Notes under the pieces: model-generated
The model's input: only the letters and a program-made list of their open reading frames with translations
The model's database searches: none
What the model was told of the DNA's origin: nothing
Program-made: the position numbers and the translations under genes
Shown here: one piece after another, positions 1 through 8,870 of the stretch
Numbering within the stretch: the stretch's first letter is position 1
How the letters are laid out: every line of letters starts with the position of its first letter
Source of the DNA: Phycisphaerae bacterium
Lineage (GTDB): Bacteria; Planctomycetota; Phycisphaerae; UBA1845; JAFGLZ01
Assembly (NCBI GenBank): GCA_016927755.1
Contig: JAFGLZ010000198.1
Location: 61,021 to 125,020 of the forward strand
Length of the DNA stretch: 64,000 nucleotides
Reading direction: 5' to 3'

Positions 1-2296
1 CCAGCGATCCCTGAGCGCTAAACAACGTCCATAGCGGCGGGTCCGCCTGCGCGAACGATCGACATGAGACGGACAGGAGACTCTCCAAAGGATCTTTCGC
101 CGGCGACGTCGACGCACCGGCTGTCTGCGGCGCCATCACCGGCGCGGCAATCGCCTCCTTCGGTGCATCAGGTCGGAGTGCGTCCAGCAGCTTCGCACCT
201 GCGTCCCCGTCGCCCACCAGGTAGACGGGGCTGCGGGTGGCCTGTTTCGGCACATGCGTGGGGTTGGCCCAGCGATCGAAACAGCGGACGCCTTGGGGCA
301 ATGCTCGGGGCAGGTCCTCGGCGTCCTGGCCATCGGAGATGAGCACGACGACCGTGCTGGGTCCGGAGGCGTATGGGCGCGCGTTGGGCTGGTCGAAGAC
401 ATGGGCGCTGATGTCGTGCACCGGGACCAAGCGGCACCGATACCGGGCACCCTCCACGAAATGGGCTAGCGCCGCCAGCGTCACATGGAGCGGGCGTAGG
501 AGGTACTCGGGCTCGACCATCATGTGCGTCGAAAGCCCGTAGCGAGGATGGTTGTGGATCGAGTAGGCGATGAACCGCTGGTTGCCGGCGGCGATGGCGC
601 TGAGGAACATTCGGGCGTAGTTGTCGGCTCCGCGCGACCAGTCGCCCGACAAGATCGGATCGGCGAATGAGAAGAAGGATCCGTGGAAGATCGTGACGTC
701 GGGCCCTCCTTCGCTGCCGAGCAGGGGCTTGGGCTTGCCGTGCTTGGCTTGTTCGGCCCGGAGTCGGTCAGCGACCCTTGCCAGCGGATCGCCGGGCCGG
801 CCGTGCAGACTCGGATCGTAGCGATGCCACGAGAGCACGTCGTAGTAAGGCATCGCGCCCAACGCCAGGACCCACTGGTCCCAGAGCGGCGGGTAGGTAT
901 CCACGCCGACGATCGTACACTTGGGATTGGCCCGTTTGGCTTCCCGGTACGCGGCGATCAGCAGCTTGACGTAGAGGAAGGGCGACCCGCCCTGGAAGAA
1001 CCGATCCGGGCGCATATCCCAGGGCTCGTTCCAGACCTCCCACTCGTCGATCCGCCCCGTGTAGCGGGTGACGACCTGGCGGACGTAGTTGCGCCAGTGG
1101 TCGATGTTCTTCGGCGTGCCGTAGATGCTGAAGTAGCCCTTGTACGGCGTGCCCGACTCCCACGGGGGCGAGCTATCGAGCATCCCGAGGATGCTCAGGC
1201 CCTGCCGGCGCGCCAGGTCGATCTGATCGTCGCGCCATACCCACTTGCCCGGCTCCGGCTCGATCAGCCCCCACTTGGTGCTGCCGTTGGCGTCGTGGAT
1301 GCGGCACCACTTGTAGCCCAGCTTGGCGGCCACGGCGACGTCGGGCTCGCGCAGGGCCACGTGAACGCCGAAGGGCGAACTTGGCAGCGGACCCGGAATC
1401 GGTTCGGGCACGCGGGCCAGGAGTGTCTCGGTCTTGGCGGAAAGGGCCCGGCCGTCCGGTGCGATCACGGTGGCCTCGACGCGCAGCATGCCGAACGGCT
1501 TGGCGATCTCACCGGTAATGTCGACATCGTCCTGCCACACGCCTGTTTGGTCGAGGGCGACCGCCGGCAAATCAGCGGACGCGCCGTTGGTGTGGATCGC
1601 ACTCATGCGGAGCCGGCATCCCGGCGGGGTGACGCCTACGACCTTGGCGGTGATCCTCATGGGCTCGTCGCCCGAGAGAAGCCCCCAGGCCGCGCGGGGG
1701 CGAAGCGTCGCGCCGGCTGGATGGACCTCCGGCGCCCAGTCTGCTCCAGCGACGTCTTCAGCGCGGCCGAGCCACAGACCGTCGAGCCAGAGGGTGCAGT
1801 TTGATCCGTGGGCCGAGAGCCTCAGGAAGTACCGATCCTTGATGCCCTTCGGCAGGACGGACTGCGTCTTGGCCAGTTGCCAGGTATCGGTGGCCGTTGC
1901 GGCGCAGCACAGGAAGACCTTGCCGTCGTCATCGTTGTCCCGGACCTCCAATCGTACGGTCGCGCCGGGGGGCTCGGACCGAAGCCGGATGCAGACCGCG
2001 TGATTCGCGCCGGGTTGCAGGAAACCCGCCGGACCGTCCAGGCTCAGCTCTCCTCGCTGGCCGAAGCGGATACGGCCGGCACCAACGTCCAACGGACCCG
2101 GGGCAGCCTCGGCCTCCCACGAGTACCCGTCGCCTGAGATTCGCCAACCCGCCGGCAGCCCAGCGCCCATCCGCTCCAGCGACGACAGATTTCCGGCGGC
2201 GCCCGCCGCCCGACCGGAATCATCGGCGGCAAATCGGCCGCACGTGATCAGAACCCCAACGCAGAGACAACGGATCACAAGCGCGCTACGTCCCAT
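1..2296 (-). CDS. Secreted clan GH-A glycoside hydrolase (GH39/GH5-like), 3' end off window
   Basis: The minus-strand frame is open from base 2296 through base 1 (about 765 codons) with no stop, so the C terminus lies outside the window. The N terminus has a signal peptide (hydrophobic stretch LVIRCLCVGVLITCG). Next comes a beta-sandwich-like region resembling a carbohydrate-binding module, then a TIM-barrel catalytic region. Motifs include WCRIHDANG, EWEVWNEPW (the NEP glutamate is the expected acid/base) and LLGSEGG (candidate nucleophile Glu), which is the two-glutamate pattern of retaining clan GH-A enzymes. The protein is probably exported and acts on plant or algal polysaccharide; the substrate cannot be read from the sequence. 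GGAGG lies 10 nt before the ATG at 2296. An in-frame ATG at 2302 is an alternative start. A perfect palindrome lies 45 nt upstream. Confidence 0.82.
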   Translation of the reverse strand, partial: MGRSALVIRCLCVGVLITCGRFAADDSGRAAGAAGNLSSLERMGAGLPAGWRISGDGYSWEAEAAPGPLDVGAGRIRFGQRGELSLDGPAGFLQPGANHAVCIRLRSEPPGATVRLEVRDNDDDGKVFLCCAATATDTWQLAKTQSVLPKGIKDRYFLRLSAHGSNCTLWLDGLWLGRAEDVAGADWAPEVHPAGATLRPRAAWGLLSGDEPMRITAKVVGVTPPGCRLRMSAIHTNGASADLPAVALDQTGVWQDDVDITGEIAKPFGMLRVEATVIAPDGRALSAKTETLLARVPEPIPGPLPSSPFGVHVALREPDVAVAAKLGYKWCRIHDANGSTKWGLIEPEPGKWVWRDDQIDLARRQGLSILGMLDSSPPWESGTPYKGYFSIYGTPKNIDHWRNYVRQVVTRYTGRIDEWEVWNEPWDMRPDRFFQGGSPFLYVKLLIAAYREAKRANPKCTIVGVDTYPPLWDQWVLALGAMPYYDVLSWHRYDPSLHGRPGDPLARVADRLRAEQAKHGKPKPLLGSEGGPDVTIFHGSFFSFADPILSGDWSRGADNYARMFLSAIAAGNQRFIAYSIHNHPRYGLSTHMMVEPEYLLRPLHVTLAALAHFVEGARYRCRLVPVHDISAHVFDQPNARPYASGPSTVVVLISDGQDAEDLPRALPQGVRCFDRWANPTHVPKQATRSPVYLVGDGDAGAKLLDALRPDAPKEAIAAPVMAPQTAGASTSPAKDPLESLLSVSCRSFAQADPPLWTLFSAQGSL

Positions 2297-2339
2297 GTGC
2301 ATACCACCTCCCCGGCTGATGCGGAACGACTGATCATTC

Positions 2340-2358
2340 GCTCTGATCAGATCAGAGC
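2340..2358. promoter_or_regulatory. Operator-like 19-bp perfect palindrome
   Basis: GCTCTGATCAGATCAGAGC reads identically on both strands around a central A. It lies about 44 nt upstream of the glycoside hydrolase start, where a dimeric repressor or activator would bind. No regulator gene is adjacent. The role is inferred from symmetry and position. Confidence 0.5.
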
Positions 2359-2530
2359 ACGGAGGGGGGGGCGAGGCAAGGACTCCCCATGTCAGTTAAT
2401 GTAGGGGCGATGCAGGATGCTCGCGCCGAGCCCTGTGATTGAGAAACAAGAAGTGAAAGCCTAACCCTTCGGCGTTGTGGTACCGCAGGCTACCAGTCCT
2501 CACGGCAAAAAGACTGTGAGGCCGGCCTTC

Positions 2531-2557
2531 TGGGCAGGCTGGAAGCCTGCGTTACGC
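2531..2557. repeat. Dispersed hairpin repeat, copy 1
   Basis: GCAGGCT-GGA-AGCCTGC forms a 7-bp stem with a 3-nt loop and is followed by GTTACGC. Related copies lie at 5747-5794 and 60655-60680. The rest of the interval 2303-2587 holds the palindrome at 2340-2358 and no gene that I can support. Confidence 0.6.
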
Positions 2558-2587
2558 CAGGACGAAACTCGCCTACCGAGAACGGCA

Positions 2588-3130
2588 CTAGGTTGGCTGG
2601 TCCAGGTGGCCCTCTCGGATGACGTGATACTGGCCCGTCTCCGTGTTCAGGTCGTAGACGCTGAAGTTCGTTCGGATGTCAAACCCGTCGTAGTGGACGG
2701 CGAAATTGATCGACGCCGAGCCGCTGACCTCGCAGCTCCTGACACGATGGAACACCCCGCACGGCCAGACCAGGACGGCCGGGCCGTCGACCAGGACCTC
2801 GCCGTCCTTCTCGATCCGCTGCGGACGAACGACGAAGCTCTCCATCTTGCCGTGCGCGGGCGTGTAGATGTCCACGTAACGGATGCCGTGAAGCACGACG
2901 AGGTTGTCGTCCTGATGCGGATGCATGTACCACGGTCGATCGACGTCGCCCACCTTCCCCGGCGAGCACGCCCCACCGTCGTGGATCACGCGGTCGAGCG
3001 CGTCGATTCTGGGGAACATCGAGGGCGGGATGTTGTCGAACGACACGCCGGGCGTTCGGCGCAGGACGTCCAACGCCACGATCCGATACAGCTTCGGCAC
3101 CTCATAGAGAACCTTGAACTTGCCCTTCAT
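2588..3130 (-). CDS. Cupin-fold protein, hypothetical
   Basis: This is a 180-residue soluble protein. MHPHQDDNLVVLHG carries a cupin-1-like histidine cluster followed by an acidic residue. Further on are a VLVWPCGVFHRV segment (second cupin motif with a His) and beta-rich spacing, so a single-domain cupin is the best guess. No signal peptide is visible. The start is set by AAAGGAGGT located 9 nt before the ATG at 3130; a longer frame exists but lacks a ribosome site. Substrate and reaction are unknown. The neighbours (glycoside hydrolase, hydrolase) do not identify a pathway. Confidence 0.72.
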   Translation of the reverse strand: MKGKFKVLYEVPKLYRIVALDVLRRTPGVSFDNIPPSMFPRIDALDRVIHDGGACSPGKVGDVDRPWYMHPHQDDNLVVLHGIRYVDIYTPAHGKMESFVVRPQRIEKDGEVLVDGPAVLVWPCGVFHRVRSCEVSGSASINFAVHYDGFDIRTNFSVYDLNTETGQYHVIREGHLDQPT

Positions 3131-3233
3131 TCGTGTGACCTCCTTTGATGCGGCGTGGTTTTGCCCAAATTCGATGTCCCACAAGGGCCCAGCATTCCCC
3201 GACCGCCGACAAACCACACGACGCCCCTCGAGC

Positions 3234-4232
3234 TTACTTGGACTCAACGTCGACAGCTATCGGCGCTGCCTCGGTGTCCGTCAGATAGCCGAAACTCGCC
3301 TCGTCGCCCAGAAGCGCGCCGCGGAAGAACGCCACTAACAGGCCCGCCGTCAGCTCGAGCATGCCGGGTCGATCCGGACCGACTTGGCAGACGGCCCCCA
3401 GCAAGCGGGAATCCACCGAATTCTCATCCAGCATGTCCCCGTGCCCCGCGTCGACGGCCACGACGTGCCAGGCCGGCGATGCGCTGGCCTCATAGAACTG
3501 GACGTGATTGTCGCCCTCCGGCGCGCATGCCCCGCCAAGGCCGGTGCCAATGACCAACGAGGGGAAATCGAATCCGAAAGGCCCCTGGACGACCCGGGCC
3601 TGCCCGCCCAGGGGCCCGCCCGTCCCGTCAACCGGATCGACGCCAGCGACGGCCCGCGCGCGGGAAGGATCGTTGGACAGCACCAGCCAGGCCACCTTGC
3701 CTCCGCGCGAGTGACCGGCCAGCCCCAGGACGTCCACGCGGGTCGTCACGCCAGCAACGACGTCAAGATGTCCAGGAAGCCAGTCGAGCACGTCCGCCGC
3801 CCACGCTGCCTCCTCATCCGCCGATGGATTGCCGAACAGCGCCACCAGCCCGGGATCGTACATCTGCGGGGCAACCACCACAAACCCATGACTGGCCACG
3901 TGTCGCAGGATTCCCGAATACGCGTAGTTCCGGGCCAGGAAGCCATGCTGGAAGACGACCACCGCGTAGCTGCCCGCTTGCTCCGGCGTGTGGATCAGGA
4001 GCGGCAGCGGCGCGGCCTGTTCGCAACGCGCCACCTCGATCCGCCGAACCGCCAACGGTCCGAGCTCGTAAGGATCGCCGTGGCCGACGTACAACTCCGC
4101 CGACCTCTCGTTCGGGTCGCACGTCGGACAGATCGAGTTGACCGGACACGGCCCCGGCACACACGCCCCGCACCAGGTCCATGCGACGATGGCCGGGGCC
4201 AGCGCGCCGATGAGCAGGAGATTCCTCGGCAT
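3234..4232 (-). CDS. Exported chlorophyllase-like alpha/beta hydrolase
   Basis: The 332-residue protein begins with a hydrophobic signal (LLLIGALAPAIVAWTWC) and then a Cys-rich stretch (CVPGPC, CPTC). The nucleophile elbow is GHSRGGK, as in chlorophyllase/PET-hydrolase-like alpha/beta hydrolases. The likely triad continues with Asp in AGVDPVDGTG and His in DAGHGDML. VVVFQHGF supplies the oxyanion-hole HG region. It probably cleaves an ester outside the cytoplasm; the substrate is unknown. The start at 4232 was chosen because the signal peptide begins there. The coding frame extends to 4340 but has no ribosome site or signal. It is divergent from the carboxypeptidase at 4364. Confidence 0.8.
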   Translation of the reverse strand: MPRNLLLIGALAPAIVAWTWCGACVPGPCPVNSICPTCDPNERSAELYVGHGDPYELGPLAVRRIEVARCEQAAPLPLLIHTPEQAGSYAVVVFQHGFLARNYAYSGILRHVASHGFVVVAPQMYDPGLVALFGNPSADEEAAWAADVLDWLPGHLDVVAGVTTRVDVLGLAGHSRGGKVAWLVLSNDPSRARAVAGVDPVDGTGGPLGGQARVVQGPFGFDFPSLVIGTGLGGACAPEGDNHVQFYEASASPAWHVVAVDAGHGDMLDENSVDSRLLGAVCQVGPDRPGMLELTAGLLVAFFRGALLGDEASFGYLTDTEAAPIAVDVESK

Positions 4233-4363
4233 GGTAGGTCTTTCCGACTGTTGACCGCGGCAGCGGCAACTCGTGAAATGGCTCGCCGTGAGCCTTATCC
4301 TAGCAGCATGGCAACGGGAGTGACATCCGAAATCGCCCAATCGACGCCCGAGAGGACCGCCGC

Positions 4364-5710
4364 ATGAATCCCAGCCCGTCTCGTCGAACGTTCGTTAAGC
4401 GTTGTGGCGCCGCCGCCTGCTCGGCTGCGGCAATCGGCAGCGGTGCCGCGCGCGGGCAGCAGACCTACGCCGAAACCGGCGCCAAGCATCTGAGCTCCCT
4501 GCGAGCGACCGTCGAGCGCCATCACGTCCGACTGAGGGCCTACAAGACCACCCCTGCGTTCCAGGACCCGGACTACGCGAAGTACTTCCGAGCCATCCGC
4601 GTCTACCGGATCGAGGAGCCCTCGTTCAAGTTCGGGCGCGACTACGCCGAGTACTTCGACGGCCTGAGCCACAAGGACGCCAAGTTGATCTTCGAAGGAC
4701 CGATCGAGCCGGCCAACAACCGCAAGTTCACATACATCGACAAGACGGCGCGCGTCGACATGACGTACGCCTACTGGATGGCCGCCGCCGTCGCCAGTCC
4801 GACGGGACCGGTCCCCGTCAAGGTCCGCAAGGACCACATCTGGTGGCCGGAGGAGAAGATCAGGAGCACGATCGCCACCCTGAAAGCGAGACATCCCGAC
4901 CTTGTGACCATCGAGACCCTGGGACGGACGATTTGTGGTCGGGAGATCCAAGGCCTTCGGGTCGGCAAGGGCAAACGCTGCGTCGGCCTAGTGGGGGCGG
5001 TCCACGCCGGAGAGTCCGGGCCCGAACTGATCCTGCCGGCGCTCGAGAACCTCCTGGCGCGACTGCCGGAGTTGTTCGACAGGGCCTCCGTCGCGGCGGT
5101 CCCCGTACTGAATCTCGACGAACGTCAGCGCCTCGTCGAGGGCGTACCGTGGTATCTGCGGACCAATGCCAACGGGGTCGACCTGAACCGGAACTTCCCT
5201 GCCGACTGGGACACCGTCGAGTATGGCTATGGGTTGGACACGTCGGATCCCGACTCGGCGACCTATCGAGGCCGTTCCCCCGCCAGCGAGCCGGAGACGC
5301 AGGCGGTCATGGCGTTCCTTCGCGCCCAGCGGGTGTCAGCCGTATACGCGTTCCACTGCCTGGCGAGCATCTGCGGCGCCTGCTTTCTGGCCCCGAAGGC
5401 CGCGGCGAAGGACAAGGACTACGCCGCCCGATGCCGGCGGTTCGCCGTGCCCTACGCCCTCGGCATCGAACGGAAGATCCCCGAAGACCAAGTCGTTCGA
5501 TACGGGGCCTCCGCCGGCAGTTTGCCCCACTGGTGCTACCGGGAGCTGGGCGTGCCCGGATACGACCTGGAGATCTCGTCGATGGAGAAGCAGGCCCTAG
5601 CCAAGTGTCGCGAGGATCGAACCGACTGGAACTTGCTGAACGACTACCAGTGCCGTCACTCGTGGGGGCTTCGTCGTGTTCTGAGTGCGCTGGGCGGCGG
5701 CAAGATCTAG
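4364..5710 (+). CDS. Tat-exported M14-family zinc carboxypeptidase
   Basis: The 448-residue protein begins SRRTFVKRCGAAAC, a twin-arginine signal. The M14 core is clear: HAGE at residues 214-217 gives zinc ligands His214 and Glu217; NANGVDLNRNFP near 268-279 holds the substrate-binding Arg276; YAFH ends in His331, the third zinc ligand; DLEISS contains the likely general base Glu402/403. The enzyme should act outside the cytoplasm on peptides, possibly peptidoglycan stems. About 155 residues lie before the catalytic domain, more than in minimal M14 enzymes; their role is unknown. GAGAGGA precedes the ATG by 7 nt. Confidence 0.88.
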   Translation: MNPSPSRRTFVKRCGAAACSAAAIGSGAARGQQTYAETGAKHLSSLRATVERHHVRLRAYKTTPAFQDPDYAKYFRAIRVYRIEEPSFKFGRDYAEYFDGLSHKDAKLIFEGPIEPANNRKFTYIDKTARVDMTYAYWMAAAVASPTGPVPVKVRKDHIWWPEEKIRSTIATLKARHPDLVTIETLGRTICGREIQGLRVGKGKRCVGLVGAVHAGESGPELILPALENLLARLPELFDRASVAAVPVLNLDERQRLVEGVPWYLRTNANGVDLNRNFPADWDTVEYGYGLDTSDPDSATYRGRSPASEPETQAVMAFLRAQRVSAVYAFHCLASICGACFLAPKAAAKDKDYAARCRRFAVPYALGIERKIPEDQVVRYGASAGSLPHWCYRELGVPGYDLEISSMEKQALAKCREDRTDWNLLNDYQCRHSWGLRRVLSALGGGKI

Positions 5711-5746
5711 TGCCATTGACGGCAGGTGGACTTCTTGCTTTCACAA

Positions 5747-5794
5747 CGCAGACTTCCAGCCTGCCCAGAATGCAGGCAAGGATGCCTCCAGTAC
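5747..5794. repeat. Dispersed hairpin repeat, two-arm copy
   Basis: Two motifs lie side by side: a decayed GCAGaCT-TCC-AGCCTGC hairpin and TGCAGGCAAGGATGCCT. The single-arm copies at 2531-2557 and 60655-60680 match one half each. It lies between the convergent carboxypeptidase and TPR-like genes. Confidence 0.6.
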
Positions 5795-5856
5795 ACGAGA
5801 GTATTCGATCGAAAGCGGCACTGGAACCTTGCGGCAACCGCCCCGCCGCCGGCAGA

Positions 5857-7434
5857 TCACGGCGACCTGGCTTCCCTGAGTCGACGCGAGAACAACTCGC
5901 GGAATTGCGAGCTCTCCTCCTCGCGGCCCATTTCCTCAAGGAGGAATATCAGGCGGATCAACTGTTTCTCGCTGAGTGAGTCCGGGGGACTGTCGTACCC
6001 GTTTCGGGCCAACAGCGGCTCGGACAGGGCCTCCGCTTCCGCGTCGCGCCCCATCCCGACGAGGCATGCAGCAATGCCGCCCCACAGGGCATCGATGTCG
6101 AGCTTGATCAGGACGTTGCCGGCCCGGCATCGATTCTCGAGCTCGACGTACATGCCGAGTCCGTCCTCGTAGCGCCCTTCCTGACGGTACAGCTTGGCCA
6201 GGAGCCGGAGGATCGGCTCCCACCCGTAGCCCCCATCGTCGTCCATGTCCAGAAGCCATTCGGCGGCCTTGATGGCCCCCTTGCGATCGTAGCTCGCCAG
6301 TTCCCGCGTGGCGTTGCCCAGAACGTGCTCGACGACCTCGGGATGTCCGCCCTCGGCGGCCTCGAGGAACAGCGCCCCGCATCGCCGGCCATCGCTCATC
6401 GCCTGATAGCAGTGCCCCAAGATGCACAGGGCGAATGACCCGAGCTGAGTACCCTTGTTTCGCTCGGCCACGCCCTCAGCCGCCTGCATCAGCCGCTGAC
6501 CGCGAGGGGGAACACCGCTACTGCTCGCCGTGTACCAGGAGATCCCCAGGCAGAGCGTATTCAACACCGGGCGGAGCGGTCCGTAGAACGCGTACTCTCG
6601 AATATCCCAAGTCCTTGCGATGGCCGACTCGTACTCCTGCCCCTGGATGTCGCGAACCAGCGCATCCACTTGCGATGCCACTTCGCCGGCCAACGTATTC
6701 GGCGCGATCGCCTGGATCTCCCGGCTGATCGCCTCGGCCTCCTGCCGGCGCCCGTAGGCATACAATTCGATCAGGTACTGACAGACGCTCCACCCGGTGG
6801 CCCGGCTGTGTGGGGCGATTCGCGAGCAAACGCGAACCGTCCGCATCAACCCCTCTCGGTCAAACCGGTAGCGTTGGAGGAACGAAAGTTCCCAGATCAC
6901 CTGATCAGCGGCCAGGCTCTCGGGGGCCTGCTGCAACGCCCCCATGGCGTATGCGACGAATTGGACGTGGTGGCCGGTCATCGAATGGCAGATGCCCAGG
7001 ACCAGCCGGGACCCCGGGCTCTCGAGTGACGTGCGCGGCACGAGCTGTCGAAGCCAATCCATCGTCCCGCCCAGAACGGGAACCGCCGACCTGCCGCCCT
7101 CGGGCACATCGGCGTCGTACTCGGACAAGAATCGATCGCGCTGGGGAACGGAGACCTGGGCGAACCACCACTTGACCCGACTCATCGCCCGGTCGTACTG
7201 CTCAGGGTTCCATGCGTCGTCGCCGTAGCTCTCCAAGGCGGTGATCAGGCATCGAAGCGCGTCGGCGTAATTACCTTCCTTCGCCAAGTCCTGGCTCTCG
7301 GTCAACAGATCCGAGAGCGGTGGGACATCTTCGGACTGAAGGGAGGACAACTCATCGGCGTGGCCGATACCACCCGAGGTCGCGGCCATCAGCACGGCCC
7401 AAGACACCGCCGGCAACCAACTCGCTCTAAGCAT
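5857..7434 (-). CDS. Secreted TPR-like helical repeat protein
   Basis: The 525-residue protein has an N-terminal signal (WLPAVSWAVLMAATSGGIGHA). The rest is alpha-helical, with degenerate tetratricopeptide-like units such as KEGNYADALRCLITAL, LYAYGRRQEAEAI, KGAIKAAEWLLDM and LYRQEGRYEDGLGMYVELE. No catalytic motif is visible, so a periplasmic scaffold or interaction role is the most that can be said. GAGGAGA sits 6 nt before the ATG. A good promoter candidate lies 35 nt upstream. Confidence 0.75.
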   Translation of the reverse strand: MLRASWLPAVSWAVLMAATSGGIGHADELSSLQSEDVPPLSDLLTESQDLAKEGNYADALRCLITALESYGDDAWNPEQYDRAMSRVKWWFAQVSVPQRDRFLSEYDADVPEGGRSAVPVLGGTMDWLRQLVPRTSLESPGSRLVLGICHSMTGHHVQFVAYAMGALQQAPESLAADQVIWELSFLQRYRFDREGLMRTVRVCSRIAPHSRATGWSVCQYLIELYAYGRRQEAEAISREIQAIAPNTLAGEVASQVDALVRDIQGQEYESAIARTWDIREYAFYGPLRPVLNTLCLGISWYTASSSGVPPRGQRLMQAAEGVAERNKGTQLGSFALCILGHCYQAMSDGRRCGALFLEAAEGGHPEVVEHVLGNATRELASYDRKGAIKAAEWLLDMDDDGGYGWEPILRLLAKLYRQEGRYEDGLGMYVELENRCRAGNVLIKLDIDALWGGIAACLVGMGRDAEAEALSEPLLARNGYDSPPDSLSEKQLIRLIFLLEEMGREEESSQFRELFSRRLREARSP

Positions 7435-7468
7435 GGCGAGTCTCCTCAGAGGTGATCCACTAGCGAGT

Positions 7469-7495
7469 ATTATAGAGGTTTGTGGGCACTGACAA
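7469..7495 (-). promoter_or_regulatory. Sigma-70-type promoter candidate for the TPR-like gene
   Basis: On the minus strand, TTGTCA (5 of 6 to consensus) and a perfect TATAAT are separated by 15 nt, slightly short. The -10 ends 35 nt upstream of the ATG at 7434. Confidence 0.45.
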
Positions 7496-7590
7496 ACGGA
7501 ATTCGGTCCATCTCACAAACCACCGCGTCGTGTCGCTACGGCCTGGCAGAAAGCTTGACAGCAGTGTTTGATCCTTGCCCCGCCGCCCAG

Positions 7591-8604
7591 CTACTCCGCC
7601 CCCCACGGAAACCGTTCCTTGTAGTGCCGGTAGTACAGCCCGATCTGACGCATCACCACGATGCACGTGTAGGTTTCGACGACGGTGCCGATCGCATAGG
7701 CCGCCATGACGACTCCCAGTGGCGCCGACTGCCCGAAGATCCTCGTCACGAGCGCCATCATGCTCGTCGTCGTCTGCGTCGCGACGAACCCGGCCACGCC
7801 AACCAGAACGCACACGGCCAGATAAGGCCCCGGCGTCGCGGCCACCGTACGAACCAGAATCGGCAGCGCCCGGATTGGCAGCGTCCTGCCGATCGCCGCG
7901 CCCAGGACTAGCACGGGCCAGAACAGCATGCCGAATGCCACGGCGGGCATCACCAGGTCCCACGCGACGCCTTCGGCCTTGGAAGACGTGATCATGCCCA
8001 CGGCGATGCCCGGCGCCAGCGCGATCAGCAGACATCCGACAAACCGGATGGACGGCCAGAACATGTCTTCCCAGATGTCCGACATCCCCAGCGCCGACAG
8101 TTCGTCGTCGCCCTGGGCCGTCTCGACCACGACGTGAAAGTAGAACGCGAAGAGCCACATCCCGAAGGTCGGCCAGATCAGCCACGTGAACAGCCCCACC
8201 AGCGGCAGCGAGCTCAGCCCCAGCAGGACGAGCTGAACCAGGCAGATCATCACGAGGATCGCCAGGTTGTTGCTGCTGGCGAAGAAGAGGAAGCTCTTGG
8301 CGGCGTCCTCCCAGAATGACGGCCGATCCGCCACGGCGCGAGCCGCGAGCGTCTTTCGTGGAACAGCCCTCGAGCCCACCAACGGCGGCGGGATCACCGT
8401 GCCGTTCCGCGTGAAGTTCACCTCCGGCCGGAGACAGTCGATTTCTTCAATCGCCGGCGCGCAAGCCACTGCCGCCTCGATCTGCCACTGAGGCCTGGGA
8501 ACCCGAAAGACCAGCCCACAAGACTTGCACCGCGCCCGCCGCCCGGCCGAAAGGGTCGGCAGTGTGATGTGCGCCCCGCAGCTACATTCATGATGAATTG
8601 CCAT
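7591..8604 (-). CDS. Zinc-ribbon integral membrane protein
   Basis: The 337-residue protein opens with two CxxC-type pairs (CSCG ... CKSCG), a short zinc ribbon. A linker follows, then about five hydrophobic segments, including LAILVMICLVQLVLLGL, FVGCLLIALAPGIAVGM and LAVCVLVGVAGFV. This ribbon-plus-membrane layout recurs in planctomycete genomes and has no established function. It is not closely similar to the two ribbon membrane proteins at 11185-12943. GGAGG precedes the ATG at 8604 by 6 nt; the longer frame upstream is not supported. Confidence 0.75.
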   Translation of the reverse strand: MAIHHECSCGAHITLPTLSAGRRARCKSCGLVFRVPRPQWQIEAAVACAPAIEEIDCLRPEVNFTRNGTVIPPPLVGSRAVPRKTLAARAVADRPSFWEDAAKSFLFFASSNNLAILVMICLVQLVLLGLSSLPLVGLFTWLIWPTFGMWLFAFYFHVVVETAQGDDELSALGMSDIWEDMFWPSIRFVGCLLIALAPGIAVGMITSSKAEGVAWDLVMPAVAFGMLFWPVLVLGAAIGRTLPIRALPILVRTVAATPGPYLAVCVLVGVAGFVATQTTTSMMALVTRIFGQSAPLGVVMAAYAIGTVVETYTCIVVMRQIGLYYRHYKERFPWGAE

Positions 8605-8826
8605 TCCGCTCCTCCATCCCAATGTTCGCGCAAATGCCCCTTCTTACTGTCCAACTATGGACCGGATGCGGGGCGTCGGCCATTATGAGATGGGAGCCGA
8701 TTCGGAACGGCATATAAACACCTTCATTCCAGATAGTTACATCAGCCCTTGGCGGTCGTGCATCCTGAAGATCGCCCAGGCGCATCGCGTGTTCCTTGCT
8801 GAAGGCTGAGCTTTGAGGTCTCGGGG

Positions 8827-8870
8827 GGGTGCGGCAAGACGCACCCTACGAGGGCGTCGAGACACGCCCT
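8827..8870 (-). terminator. Tandem hairpins at the end of the lut operon
   Basis: GGGTGCG-GCAAGA-CGCACCC (8827-8846) and AGGGCGT-CGAGAC-ACGCCCT (8851-8870) are two perfect 7-bp stems. The second overlaps the TAG of the LutB-LutC gene. No U-tract follows, so termination is inferred. The rest of 8605-8826 has no recognisable gene. Confidence 0.5.

Noticed and set aside
683..1804. A 373-codon plus-strand frame opposite the glycoside hydrolase.
   Set aside because: It is antisense to a continuous minus-strand frame with recognisable catalytic motifs. GC-rich codon use produces such shadows.
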